From Vicingaceae bacterium (GTDB lineage Bacteria > Bacteroidota > Bacteroidia > Flavobacteriales_E > Vicingaceae): a stretch of 47,153 nucleotides of DNA. A program made the position numbers and the translations under genes. Positions within the stretch are counted from its first letter, which is position 1. The number at the start of each line of letters is the position of its first letter. This document shows, piece by piece, positions 35,578 through 44,000 of the stretch. The DNA lies in the NCBI GenBank assembly GCA_026003395.1, contig BPHE01000016.1:1-47153 (forward strand), written 5' to 3'. A model generated the notes under the pieces. It was not told where the DNA came from and did no database searches. It was given only the letters and a program-made list of their open reading frames with translations.

Positions 35578-36609
35578 ATGAATGAACATTTGGATCCGGA
35601 AGGAAAAAATTTTACGTTAAAGGATAAAGAAATTGAAAATATCCTCAGGCCATTGTCATTCCATGATTTTGCCGGACAAGACAATGTTATCGGCAATCTT
35701 AAAGTGTTTGTTGAAGCAGCTAAAAAACGTGGCGAGCCCCTGGATCATGTATTGTTGCATGGCCCGCCCGGTTTAGGAAAAACTACCTTGGCAAACATCA
35801 TTGCGCATGAACTGGGAGTAAATATAAAAATCACATCAGGACCAATTTTGGAAAAGCCCGGAGATTTGGCCGGTTTGTTAACTTCATTGGAAGAAGGCGA
35901 TGTGTTGTTTATTGATGAGATTCACCGACTTTCCAATATAGTGGAAGAATACCTTTATTCGGCCATGGAAGATTTTAAGATCGACATCATGATCGATAGT
36001 GGCCCGGCTGCCAGAAGTGTGCAAATTAACCTGAACAAATTTACATTAGTAGGTGCGACTACCCGTACCGGATTGCTCACTTCCCCACTGAGAGCCCGGT
36101 TTGGCATCAATTGCCGCCTGGAATTTTATCCTGCAGAGGTGTTAAAAAAGATAGTAAAACGATCGGCGGGGATTTTAGGTATATCCATTGATGATGATGC
36201 GGCATTGGAAATTGCATCCAGAAGCCGAGGCACTCCCAGAATTGCCAACGCCTTGCTCCGCAGAATAAGAGATTTTGCCCAGATCAAAGGCAGCGGTTCC
36301 ATCGATCTTCCTATTGTGGAATATGGCTTGAATGCTTTGAATGTCGATAAAGGCGGGTTGGATGAAATGGATATACGTATCCTTCGCACAATCATAGAAA
36401 ATTACAAAGGAGGCCCTGTAGGGTTGACAACGATAGCCACAGCAGTGTCAGAAGAAGCCGAAACAATCGAGGAAGTACACGAACCTTTTTTGATTCAGGA
36501 AGGATATCTTAAAAGAACTCCACGAGGCCGTCAGGCCACCGAAAAAGCATACAGGCATTTGGGCATTGCATTTCCGGGAACTGCCGGTACTTTGTTTGAC
36601 TTAACCTGA
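35578..36609 (+). CDS. ruvB: Holliday junction branch migration helicase RuvB
   Basis: RuvB is the hexameric motor that drives branch migration with RuvA. The 343-residue AAA+ protein has Walker [14 protein letters not shown], Walker [12 protein letters not shown], sensor GATTRTG and arginine finger SPLRARFG. The C-terminal winged helix includes [21 protein letters not shown]. Its stop codon overlaps the queG start by one base (TGATG). A cox-ruvB-queG order is, from memory, frequent in this phylum. Confidence 0.97.
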   Translation: MNEHLDPEGKNFTLKDKEIENILRPLSFHDFAGQDNVIGNLKVFVEAAKKRGEPLDHVLLHGPPGLGKTTLANIIAHELGVNIKITSGPILEKPGDLAGLLTSLEEGDVLFIDEIHRLSNIVEEYLYSAMEDFKIDIMIDSGPAARSVQINLNKFTLVGATTRTGLLTSPLRARFGINCRLEFYPAEVLKKIVKRSAGILGISIDDDAALEIASRSRGTPRIANALLRRIRDFAQIKGSGSIDLPIVEYGLNALNVDKGGLDEMDIRILRTIIENYKGGPVGLTTIATAVSEEAETIEEVHEPFLIQEGYLKRTPRGRQATEKAYRHLGIAFPGTAGTLFDLT

Positions 36610-37559
36610 TGAAAAAAATCTCCAAACAACAATTAAAAATTTTAACAGATCTTGCCGGTCAGCTTGGATTTATGGAAATGTCCTGGCTGGATGCAAGAAT
36701 AGATCTTAGCGAATATAAATCACATTATATCCAATGGTTACAAAATCATTATCATGGTGAAATGGAGTATCTAACCAATCATTTGGACAAAAGGTTTGCA
36801 CCTTATAAGTTGATGGAAGGAGCAAAAACCATTTTTGTCTTTCTTCATTCTTATTTCCCGGCAAAAAATTATACTTTCAAATCTTATAAAATAGCCAGAT
36901 ATGCTTATGGAAAGGATTATCATAAGGTGCTAAAAAAAAAATTAAAAAAATGGGTGCAAATCCTTGAAGAAATGTGCGGCAATGTGCAATATCGCATTTT
37001 TACCGACTCTGCTCCACTATTGGAAAGACAGATTGCCCAAAAGGCAGGTTTGGGATGGATAGGCAAAAATTCTTTGCTTTTAAATCGGAAATATGGCTCT
37101 TATTTTTTTATAGCAGAGGTGATGTGTGATGTCGAATTGGATCATTATCCGGAAAATTATCATCCCGATCCATTTCAATATTGTGGGAGTTGTACTCGTT
37201 GTCTGGATGCATGTCCTACGAATGCCATTATTTCCGAAGGGGTGATCGATGCCAATTTGTGTATATCGCATGCAACGATAGAAAGCAAACAATCAACCAT
37301 TGACGACAATTTACAAGGAAAACTGTCCGGTTGGATATTTGGTTGCGATATATGTCAAGAAGTTTGTCCATGGAACAGATTTTCCATAGCACATAACGAA
37401 CCGGCATTTTTTCCGGTAAATCCCGAAATGTTTCAATGGTCAAAAGATGATTGGAAAAACATGGATAAAAACACCTTCGAAAAAATTTTTGCCGGAACCC
37501 CGCTCAGGAGAATGGGATACAATGGTCTTCAAAGAAATATCAAGGGAAACGAACCCTAA
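36609..37559 (+). CDS. queG: epoxyqueuosine reductase QueG
   Basis: QueG is a cobalamin and iron-sulfur enzyme that reduces epoxyqueuosine to queuosine in the wobble position of GUN-anticodon tRNAs. The 316-residue protein has the family segments AKTIFVFLHSYFP, YGKDYHKVLKKKLKKW, TDSAPLLERQIAQKAGLGWIGKNS and two cluster motifs, CGSCTRCLDACPTNAI and CDICQEVCPWN. It lacks the C-terminal HEAT-like repeat present in some homologues. Translation is probably coupled to ruvB. Confidence 0.96.
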   Translation: MKKISKQQLKILTDLAGQLGFMEMSWLDARIDLSEYKSHYIQWLQNHYHGEMEYLTNHLDKRFAPYKLMEGAKTIFVFLHSYFPAKNYTFKSYKIARYAYGKDYHKVLKKKLKKWVQILEEMCGNVQYRIFTDSAPLLERQIAQKAGLGWIGKNSLLLNRKYGSYFFIAEVMCDVELDHYPENYHPDPFQYCGSCTRCLDACPTNAIISEGVIDANLCISHATIESKQSTIDDNLQGKLSGWIFGCDICQEVCPWNRFSIAHNEPAFFPVNPEMFQWSKDDWKNMDKNTFEKIFAGTPLRRMGYNGLQRNIKGNEP

Positions 37560-37586
37560 TTATTTTAGAAAAACAAATAAATACAA

Positions 37587-38048
37587 ATGAAAAATAAAGC
37601 ACACACGGTTGAAGATTATATCAACAATCTGCCGGAAGAAAGAAAATCAATCATTAAAAAACTGAGAAAAGTTATTTTGGATAATTTGCCTGAGGGGTTT
37701 GAGGAAACAATTCAATATAATATGATAGGATATGTCGTTCCTCACACAATATACCCATCCGGTTATCATTGCAACCCCGACGAACCTTTGCCATTCATTC
37801 ATCTTGCTTCACAAAAGAATCATATGGCACTCTATCACATGGGCTTATATGCAGACAAAAATTTGATTGATTGGTTTTTGAATGAATATGCAAAACAGAT
37901 TTCCGGAAAACCAAATATGGGGAAAAGTTGCATCAGGTTTAAAAAAGAAAGCGATATACCCTATGAATTAATAGGTGAATTATGCAGACAAATAACACCA
38001 CAACAATGGATTACAATGTATGAAACAATCATTATACGAAAAAAGTGA
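37587..38048 (+). CDS. DUF1801 domain protein
   Basis: This 153-residue cytoplasmic protein has the YdhG/DUF1801 fold: VEDYINNLPEERKSIIKKLRKVI at the N-terminus, then EETIQYNMIGY, FIHLASQKNHMALYHMGLY and GKSCIRFKKESDIPYELI. The fold is frataxin-like, but no activity is established. It lies 27 bases after queG and may share its transcript. Confidence 0.85.
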   Translation: MKNKAHTVEDYINNLPEERKSIIKKLRKVILDNLPEGFEETIQYNMIGYVVPHTIYPSGYHCNPDEPLPFIHLASQKNHMALYHMGLYADKNLIDWFLNEYAKQISGKPNMGKSCIRFKKESDIPYELIGELCRQITPQQWITMYETIIIRKK

Positions 38049-38177
38049 ATAATCCGGGCAATGTTCCTATGTTCATTCTATTCGGTAATTAGAATTAAAA
38101 TTCATCTTTAGCAAAAAAATTTGTCAGGTTCATATGTCTTTCCATACTAATTTCAAGGAACCTAAAAATTATAACTT

Positions 38178-38609
38178 ATGAAAAAAATATTTGCTTTGGA
38201 AGACAAATTTAACCATCTCAAGGATGTATCGTTATTTTTTGTCAGAATTGTGCTAGCTTATGGATTTTATGGACCGGCCATGATGAAATGGTCTAATATT
38301 AACGGAGTGGCAGAATGGTTCTCAAGTATGGGATTACCCTTGCCCACATTGCAGGCCTACTTGGCTGCATCTGCAGAATTGTTGGGTGTGATTTTACTTC
38401 CTCTGGGTTTATTCACCCGTTGGATATCCATCCCTTTGATAATTACGATGATCGTAGCCATCAAAACCGTTCATTGGGACAATGGTTTTGAAGCTTCCAA
38501 CAATGGTTTTGAAATCCCCTTGTATTATATGCTCATGTTGATGGTCTTATTATCGCATGGTGCTGGCAAAATCAGTATAGACCATTGGTTAAGAAAAAAG
38601 TTTCATTGA
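38178..38609 (+). CDS. DoxX family membrane protein
   Basis: This 143-residue inner-membrane protein has four predicted spans. It carries the DoxX marks RIVLAYGFYGPAMMKW and EWFSSMGLPLPTLQAYLAASAELLGVILLPLGLFTRW. DoxX relatives are linked to redox stress or thiosulfate/quinone reactions, but most are unassigned. The segment VHWDNGFEASNNGFEIPLYYMLMLM is typical of the family. It lies 129 bases after the DUF1801 gene and no strong promoter is seen in that gap. Confidence 0.88.
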   Translation: MKKIFALEDKFNHLKDVSLFFVRIVLAYGFYGPAMMKWSNINGVAEWFSSMGLPLPTLQAYLAASAELLGVILLPLGLFTRWISIPLIITMIVAIKTVHWDNGFEASNNGFEIPLYYMLMLMVLLSHGAGKISIDHWLRKKFH

Positions 38610-38660
38610 TTTCATACTGAGTATTTATCTCAAAATAAAGTGCATGAGGTTTTTTAATTG

Positions 38661-38679
38661 CCTGATCTTTCAGGTCATT
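38661..38679 (+). terminator. short hairpin downstream of doxX
   Basis: CCTGA (38661-38665) and TCAGG (38670-38674) can pair around a four-base loop and are followed by TCATTTTTG. The stem is short, so this is a weak candidate. Confidence 0.35.
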
Positions 38680-38722
38680 TTTGCCGCTCTGAAAACATGG
38701 ATCTTGATAAAGTCACTTTGAG

Positions 38723-38745
38723 TAAACACTTTAGAGGAGTGTTTA
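38723..38745. other. perfect 8-base-pair hairpin upstream of dnaE
   Basis: TAAACACT (38723-38730) pairs with AGTGTTTA (38738-38745) around a seven-base loop. An A-rich, not T-rich, tract follows on the plus strand, so it is not a usual terminator for that strand. Confidence 0.4.
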
Positions 38746-38783
38746 TAAAAAAATAAAAAAATGTTTTCCTACACATGGCATTC

Positions 38784-38799
38784 GTCGTAAATTTACGAC
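38784..38799. promoter_or_regulatory. 16-base perfect palindrome over the putative dnaE promoter
   Basis: GTCGTAAATTTACGAC is a perfect palindrome. Its centre contains TAAATTTA, one base off the -7 consensus, and the dnaE ATG lies 18 bases further on. The symmetry and position fit an operator for a dimeric repressor, although no TTG box is found at the expected distance. Confidence 0.5.
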
Positions 38800-38816
38800 A
38801 CATAAAATTTAAAAGA

Positions 38817-41800
38817 ATGCCTGTATTTTCCCATTTACATGTACATACGCAGTATTCATTGCTTGACGGTGCTTCGGACATTAAAAAATTGATTAAAAAA
38901 GCTGTAGATGACGGCATGCCGGCTATTGCCATCACCGATCATGGCAATATGTTCGGAGTATTTGATTTTGTGGCCGAAGCCAATAAGTATAATTCCAAAG
39001 ATAAAAAAGTAATTAAACCCATAGTGGGCTGCGAGTTTTATTTGGTAGAAAACCGTTTTGAAAAGCAGTTTACAAGGGAGAAAAAAGATCAGCGCTTTCA
39101 TCAATTGCTATTGGCCAAAAATGAAGAAGGTTACCACAATCTGTCGAAACTTTGTTCGCTTGGCTACATAGAAGGACTTTATGGAAAATATCCCCGCATC
39201 GACAAAGAATTGTTGTTGAAATACCACAAAGGATTGATAGCCACAAGTTGTTGTCTGGCTGCCGAGATACCAAGAACCATTTTGCGTCAGGGAGAAAAAG
39301 AAGCTGAGGAAAAACTGAAATGGTGGATCGATTTGTTTGGGGACGATTATTATATAGAGCTTCAAAGACATCAAATACCGGACCAGGAAAAGGTCAATGC
39401 CGTATTGTTGAAGTTTGCCAAAAAATATAATATCAAAATCATTGCTTCAAACGATACGCATTACATTGACAAGGAAGATGCCCGTATTCACGACATTATG
39501 CTTTGTATCAATACAGGCGAACGCTTGTCAACACCAAAGATGAAAGAATTTACGGATGATGACGAATACCAAAAAGGTAAAAGATTTGCATTCTACAACG
39601 ATGAGTTTTATCTCAAGACCCAGGAAGAGATGAACAATCTTTTCAATGACCTGCCGGAAGCCATCGACAATACGAATGAAATTGTTGACAAGGTTGATTT
39701 TTTGAGTTTGGAAAAAGATATTATTCTACCGGTGTTTCCAATCCCCGATGAATTTAAGGTTCACGAAGACAATAATTTGAATCAATGGGAGTATCTAAAA
39801 CACATTACTTATGAAGGAGCCCGTAAGCGTTATGGAGAAATTACCCCGGAAATAGAAGAGCGCATCAATTTCGAGTTGTTTACTATCAAAAGCATGGGTT
39901 TTGCGGGATATTTTTTGATTGTATGGGATTTCATCAAGAAAGGCCGCGAAATGGGTGTTTTTATCGGACCCGGTCGGGGATCGGCAGCAGGATCGGTGGT
40001 GGCTTATTGTATCGGTATTACCAACATTGACCCAATCAAATACGGTTTGCTCTTTGAAAGGTTTTTAAACCCCGATCGAAAAAGTATGCCTGATATTGAT
40101 ACCGATTTTGATGATGAAGGACGGCAAAAGGTCATTGATTATGTCATCAAAAAATACGGAGAAAATCAAGTGGCACAAATTATCACTTACTCAACCATGG
40201 CCCCCAAAATGAGTGTGCGGGATGTTGCCAGAGTATATGACTTGCCTTTGTCCGAAAGCGATGCTTTGGCCAAACTCATTCCTGCAAAACCGGGCATAAC
40301 TTTTCAAAGAATTTTGCATGCCCCTTTGGAAGGAGAAGACAGTTTGAGCGATTCCAACAGGGAAGGCCTTCGGGGAGATGAAATTGAAAATATTAAATTG
40401 TTGCGTCAATACTATGCCGGAGATGACCTCAAAGCCAAAGTGTTGCAAGACGCCGAAAAACTTGAAGGCACCATCAGAGGAACCGGTGTGCATGCTGCCG
40501 GTGTGCTGATTGCACCAACCGACATCATGGATATCATCCCGGTTTGTACGGCAAAAGATTCAAATCTGCGTGTTTCACAGTTTGATGGAAGCATCATTGA
40601 AAGTGCCGGGATTATCAAAATGGATTTCTTGGGGCTAAAAAACCTTACGATTATTCGTGATACACTAAAATTAATCAAACAAAACCGCGGCATTGAAATA
40701 GACCTGGACAATCTACCGCTGGACGATAAAGAAACGTTTGAGATTTTTCAAAGAGGAGAAACCAACGGTATTTTCCAGTTTGAGTCGGACGGTATGAAAA
40801 AAAACCTCATGGAACTCAAACCCGATAAGTTTGAAGATCTGATAGCCATGAATGCTTTGTATCGTCCGGGACCGATGAAATATATCGAACATTTTATCAA
40901 ACGTAAACATGGTTTGGAAGAGATTACCTATGACCTTCCGGAGATGAAAGAATATCTGGAGGAGACCTATGGAATCACCGTTTATCAAGAACAAGTGATG
41001 CTATTGGCTCAAAAATTGGCCGGATTTACCAAAGGAGAAGCCGATACCTTGCGCAAAGCCATGGGGAAAAAACAAAAAAGTGTATTGGATAATTTGAAAG
41101 GTAAATTTTTGGAAAACGGTCAAAAAAATGGATATCCAATAGAAACACTTGAAAAAATATGGAGTGATTGGGAAGATTTTGCCAAGTATGCTTTCAATAA
41201 ATCCCATTCGACGTGCTACGCCATGCTGGCCTATCAAACTGCCTATCTCAAGGCCCACTATCCCAATGAATACATGGCGGCCGTGCTAACCCACAATCTC
41301 AATATAGATAAGATCGGTTTTTTTATTGAGGAATGTCAAAGAATGATGATTCCCCTGCTGGGCCCTGATATCAATGAGAGCGAGATACATTTTTCTGTCA
41401 ATCAAAATGGTGAAATCCGTTATGGATTGGCAGCGATCAAAGGTGTGGGAGAGGCAGTAGTAGAAGCAATCATTGAAGAACGAAGCAAAAACGGTCCCTT
41501 TAAATCGATTTTCGACTTGTGTAAGCGAATGCAAGGCAATAAAATCAACAAACGTGTGATCGAAAGCCTGGCTTATGCCGGTGCTTTAGATTGCTTTGGA
41601 TTGGACAGGGCACAATATTTCTACAAAGCCGATGAAAATGATCAAACTTTGATTGAAAAAGCCCTTCAATTTGCCTCAAAGCTTCAACCCAACCAGACCG
41701 TTGCCTTACCAACTCTTTTTGGAGAAGAAATAATGGAGGAAAACTTGCAAGAACCCGAAATTCCACAATGCGAACCATGGTCCAATCTGACCAGATTGAA

Positions 41801-42443
41801 TTACGAAAAAGAATATATCGGCTTTTATTTGACCGGACATCCTTTGGATCGCTATAAATTTTTTATCAACCAAAAAATTAAGGACGATATCGTTAAACTC
41901 AAAGAATTTCTTGCTGCAGCGCCTATCAATGATGCCGAACGAAAACGGAGCTATGAATTTCAATTGGCAGGGTTGATTACACATGTCGAACACAGGACCA
42001 ACAAAAATGATATGCCTTATGGGCGGTTTGTAATAGAGGATTACAAGGATAAACATGAATTTTCACTTTTTTCCGAAACATATCTAAAATTCAAACATTT
42101 GCTTGATTTGGGTCTGATGGTGTATATGACGGTTGAGGTGCGTTTTTACCAGGGATCTTTGCAGCCACGGGTTTATGTGAAACACATGGAACTTTTGGAA
42201 AAATTACCAGAATTGACCTGCCAAAAATTCTATATGGGCATAAAACTTAAAGACATAGACAGGGAGTTGAATGACAAAATATCGGAGATTATTCGTCAAC
42301 ACAAGGGATCTCAAGAGCTGGTCACTGTGATTATGCACAAACAACATAAATTCTCTTTTGTTTCAAAAAACAAAGTGAAAATTTCCCCGGATCTGGTGAA
42401 AGATCTTCAAAAACTTAAAAAGGTAGAGTTGGCTGTTAGGTGA
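38817..42443 (+). CDS. dnaE: DNA polymerase III alpha subunit
   Basis: This is the replicative polymerase subunit, 1208 residues from ATG 38817. The PHP domain starts at once (FSHLHVHTQYSLLDGASD, then AITDHGNMFG and SNDTHYIDKEDARIHDIML) and keeps several metal-site residues, so it may retain nuclease activity. The palm has GRGSAAGSVVAYCIGIT and the catalytic PDIDTDFDDEGR. The finger region, the HhH segment (INKRVIESLAYAGALD) and a C-terminal OB domain follow. The usual exonuclease subunit is separate. An in-frame ATG at 38775 would add 14 unrelated residues and overlap the palindrome. Confidence 0.96.
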   Translation: MPVFSHLHVHTQYSLLDGASDIKKLIKKAVDDGMPAIAITDHGNMFGVFDFVAEANKYNSKDKKVIKPIVGCEFYLVENRFEKQFTREKKDQRFHQLLLAKNEEGYHNLSKLCSLGYIEGLYGKYPRIDKELLLKYHKGLIATSCCLAAEIPRTILRQGEKEAEEKLKWWIDLFGDDYYIELQRHQIPDQEKVNAVLLKFAKKYNIKIIASNDTHYIDKEDARIHDIMLCINTGERLSTPKMKEFTDDDEYQKGKRFAFYNDEFYLKTQEEMNNLFNDLPEAIDNTNEIVDKVDFLSLEKDIILPVFPIPDEFKVHEDNNLNQWEYLKHITYEGARKRYGEITPEIEERINFELFTIKSMGFAGYFLIVWDFIKKGREMGVFIGPGRGSAAGSVVAYCIGITNIDPIKYGLLFERFLNPDRKSMPDIDTDFDDEGRQKVIDYVIKKYGENQVAQIITYSTMAPKMSVRDVARVYDLPLSESDALAKLIPAKPGITFQRILHAPLEGEDSLSDSNREGLRGDEIENIKLLRQYYAGDDLKAKVLQDAEKLEGTIRGTGVHAAGVLIAPTDIMDIIPVCTAKDSNLRVSQFDGSIIESAGIIKMDFLGLKNLTIIRDTLKLIKQNRGIEIDLDNLPLDDKETFEIFQRGETNGIFQFESDGMKKNLMELKPDKFEDLIAMNALYRPGPMKYIEHFIKRKHGLEEITYDLPEMKEYLEETYGITVYQEQVMLLAQKLAGFTKGEADTLRKAMGKKQKSVLDNLKGKFLENGQKNGYPIETLEKIWSDWEDFAKYAFNKSHSTCYAMLAYQTAYLKAHYPNEYMAAVLTHNLNIDKIGFFIEECQRMMIPLLGPDINESEIHFSVNQNGEIRYGLAAIKGVGEAVVEAIIEERSKNGPFKSIFDLCKRMQGNKINKRVIESLAYAGALDCFGLDRAQYFYKADENDQTLIEKALQFASKLQPNQTVALPTLFGEEIMEENLQEPEIPQCEPWSNLTRLNYEKEYIGFYLTGHPLDRYKFFINQKIKDDIVKLKEFLAAAPINDAERKRSYEFQLAGLITHVEHRTNKNDMPYGRFVIEDYKDKHEFSLFSETYLKFKHLLDLGLMVYMTVEVRFYQGSLQPRVYVKHMELLEKLPELTCQKFYMGIKLKDIDRELNDKISEIIRQHKGSQELVTVIMHKQHKFSFVSKNKVKISPDLVKDLQKLKKVELAVR

Positions 42444-42501
42444 TTATTTTAATTTTTGGAAAACGACTTTCGGATTGCCTGTAACATGTTGCCGGCCGGT
42501 T

Positions 42502-43983
42502 TCACAAGATGGATAGATGTTTATCTCTTGTTGTCCTCTGCCACAGAAAAACTCCAAATAGCACTAATATCAGGTTTTTCCATAAAAGGTGGATCCAACT
42601 GTTTGCCAAAAAATGAGGATTTTGCCAGATATAAACCATAGCAACCATGAATAAAGCAAATTCCACCAGAAAACTTTTTATGTCATAGGGCACACGAAAG
42701 TGTTTTTGACCAAGAAAATAAGAAACCAAAGCCATTGTCAAATAACAAACAAATGTTGTAATGGCTGCACCTGTATAGCCAACCTCAGGGATTAACAAAT
42801 AATTTAAAATCAGTGTTAACAATGCTCCTGCAATGGCAATCAAAGAACCATAAATGGTTTTATCGGTAAGTTTATACCAAACCGATAAGTTGAAATAAAC
42901 TCCAAGAAAAAAATTAGCCAAAATCAACCAGGGTACAATAACCAGTCCGGTCCTGTATGCCTCTCCCACAAAGTAACCAATCCAACTCAAATTGGCTACA
43001 ATTCCCAAAGCAACAAACAACATTACTTTAACAAAATATTTCATCACCAAGGCATATACTTCTTTATGATCACTGTCTTTTGATTTTTGAAAGAAAAACG
43101 GATCGGCGGCATATCTATAGGCCTGAATGATGATGGACATCAAAATGGCAATTTTATAGCATGCACCGTAGATGCCCACCTGTGCCAGTTTGTCCTCTGC
43201 ATCGCCCGGTGAAAGATATTTAATCATAGGCCGGTCGATGGTTTCATTCACGATGCCGGCCAATCCCATCACAGCCAATGGCCAGCCATAGTGTATCATC
43301 TTTGAAATCAGCGGTCTGTTTAGAATCAGTCGTGCCGTCTTTATTTGCGGCCATAAGCTGATCAGTAGAACGAATGAAGCCAGCAAGTTGGATAGAAAAA
43401 TATAACCTACTCCCAAAGAAGGGTCATACAACTTCGACCATATACCTCCATGGTGATCGCATAACCATGGAAGCCATAAGATAAAAAACAAATTGAACAA
43501 CACATTACACAGGATATTGGTCATTTTTATCAATGCAAATTTTACCGGACGGTTTTGGAGCCGCAACCTTGCAAGGGGAATGGCAGAGATGGCGTCAATG
43601 GCCAAAATACAGGCAAACCATACAACATACGTTTTGTATGGCACATCCAATCCATTGCTCAGCAATTGATGCAACCAATCCCTCAATAGAATGACCACTA
43701 TAATAAAACCGACAGAAATCAATGAAACAAACAACAAAGATTGACTGTAAACAACCGGTTCATCGTTTTTTTGAGAGAATCTGAAGTAGGCCGTTTCCAT
43801 GCCGAATGTCAGCAAAACTTGCAAAAATGCCACATAGGCATATAGTTCCGATACGATGCCATATTGTTCAGGGCTGAAGTAGTAGGTATAAAGCGGCACC
43901 AGCAAATAGTTGATAAACCTTGCCGCCATATTGGTTCCGCCATAGATCAAGGTTTGTCCTGCCAGTTTTTTTATCTGTCCCAT
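42502..43983 (-). CDS. polysaccharide/lipid-linked sugar flippase (MATE/Wzx superfamily)
   Basis: This 493-residue inner-membrane protein has about fourteen predicted spans. It begins KKLAGQTLIYGGTNMAARFINYLLVPLY, the usual start of the oligosaccharide flippase family. Other marks are EQYGIVSELYAYVAFLQVLLTFGMETAYFRF and an Asp/Glu-poor C-terminal half. It probably flips lipid-linked sugars for surface polysaccharide. No sugar-synthesis genes are nearby. It lies 17 bases after polA on the same strand and may be co-transcribed; it is convergent with dnaE. Confidence 0.9.
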   Translation of the reverse strand: MGQIKKLAGQTLIYGGTNMAARFINYLLVPLYTYYFSPEQYGIVSELYAYVAFLQVLLTFGMETAYFRFSQKNDEPVVYSQSLLFVSLISVGFIIVVILLRDWLHQLLSNGLDVPYKTYVVWFACILAIDAISAIPLARLRLQNRPVKFALIKMTNILCNVLFNLFFILWLPWLCDHHGGIWSKLYDPSLGVGYIFLSNLLASFVLLISLWPQIKTARLILNRPLISKMIHYGWPLAVMGLAGIVNETIDRPMIKYLSPGDAEDKLAQVGIYGACYKIAILMSIIIQAYRYAADPFFFQKSKDSDHKEVYALVMKYFVKVMLFVALGIVANLSWIGYFVGEAYRTGLVIVPWLILANFFLGVYFNLSVWYKLTDKTIYGSLIAIAGALLTLILNYLLIPEVGYTGAAITTFVCYLTMALVSYFLGQKHFRVPYDIKSFLVEFALFMVAMVYIWQNPHFLANSWIHLLWKNLILVLFGVFLWQRTTRDKHLSIL

Positions 43984-44000
43984 TTGTTTTTCTCACAAGG

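Noticed and set aside
42456-42641. Small plus-strand gene after dnaE
   Set aside because: It overlaps the 3' end of the flippase gene on the other strand, and its translation shows no recognisable pattern.
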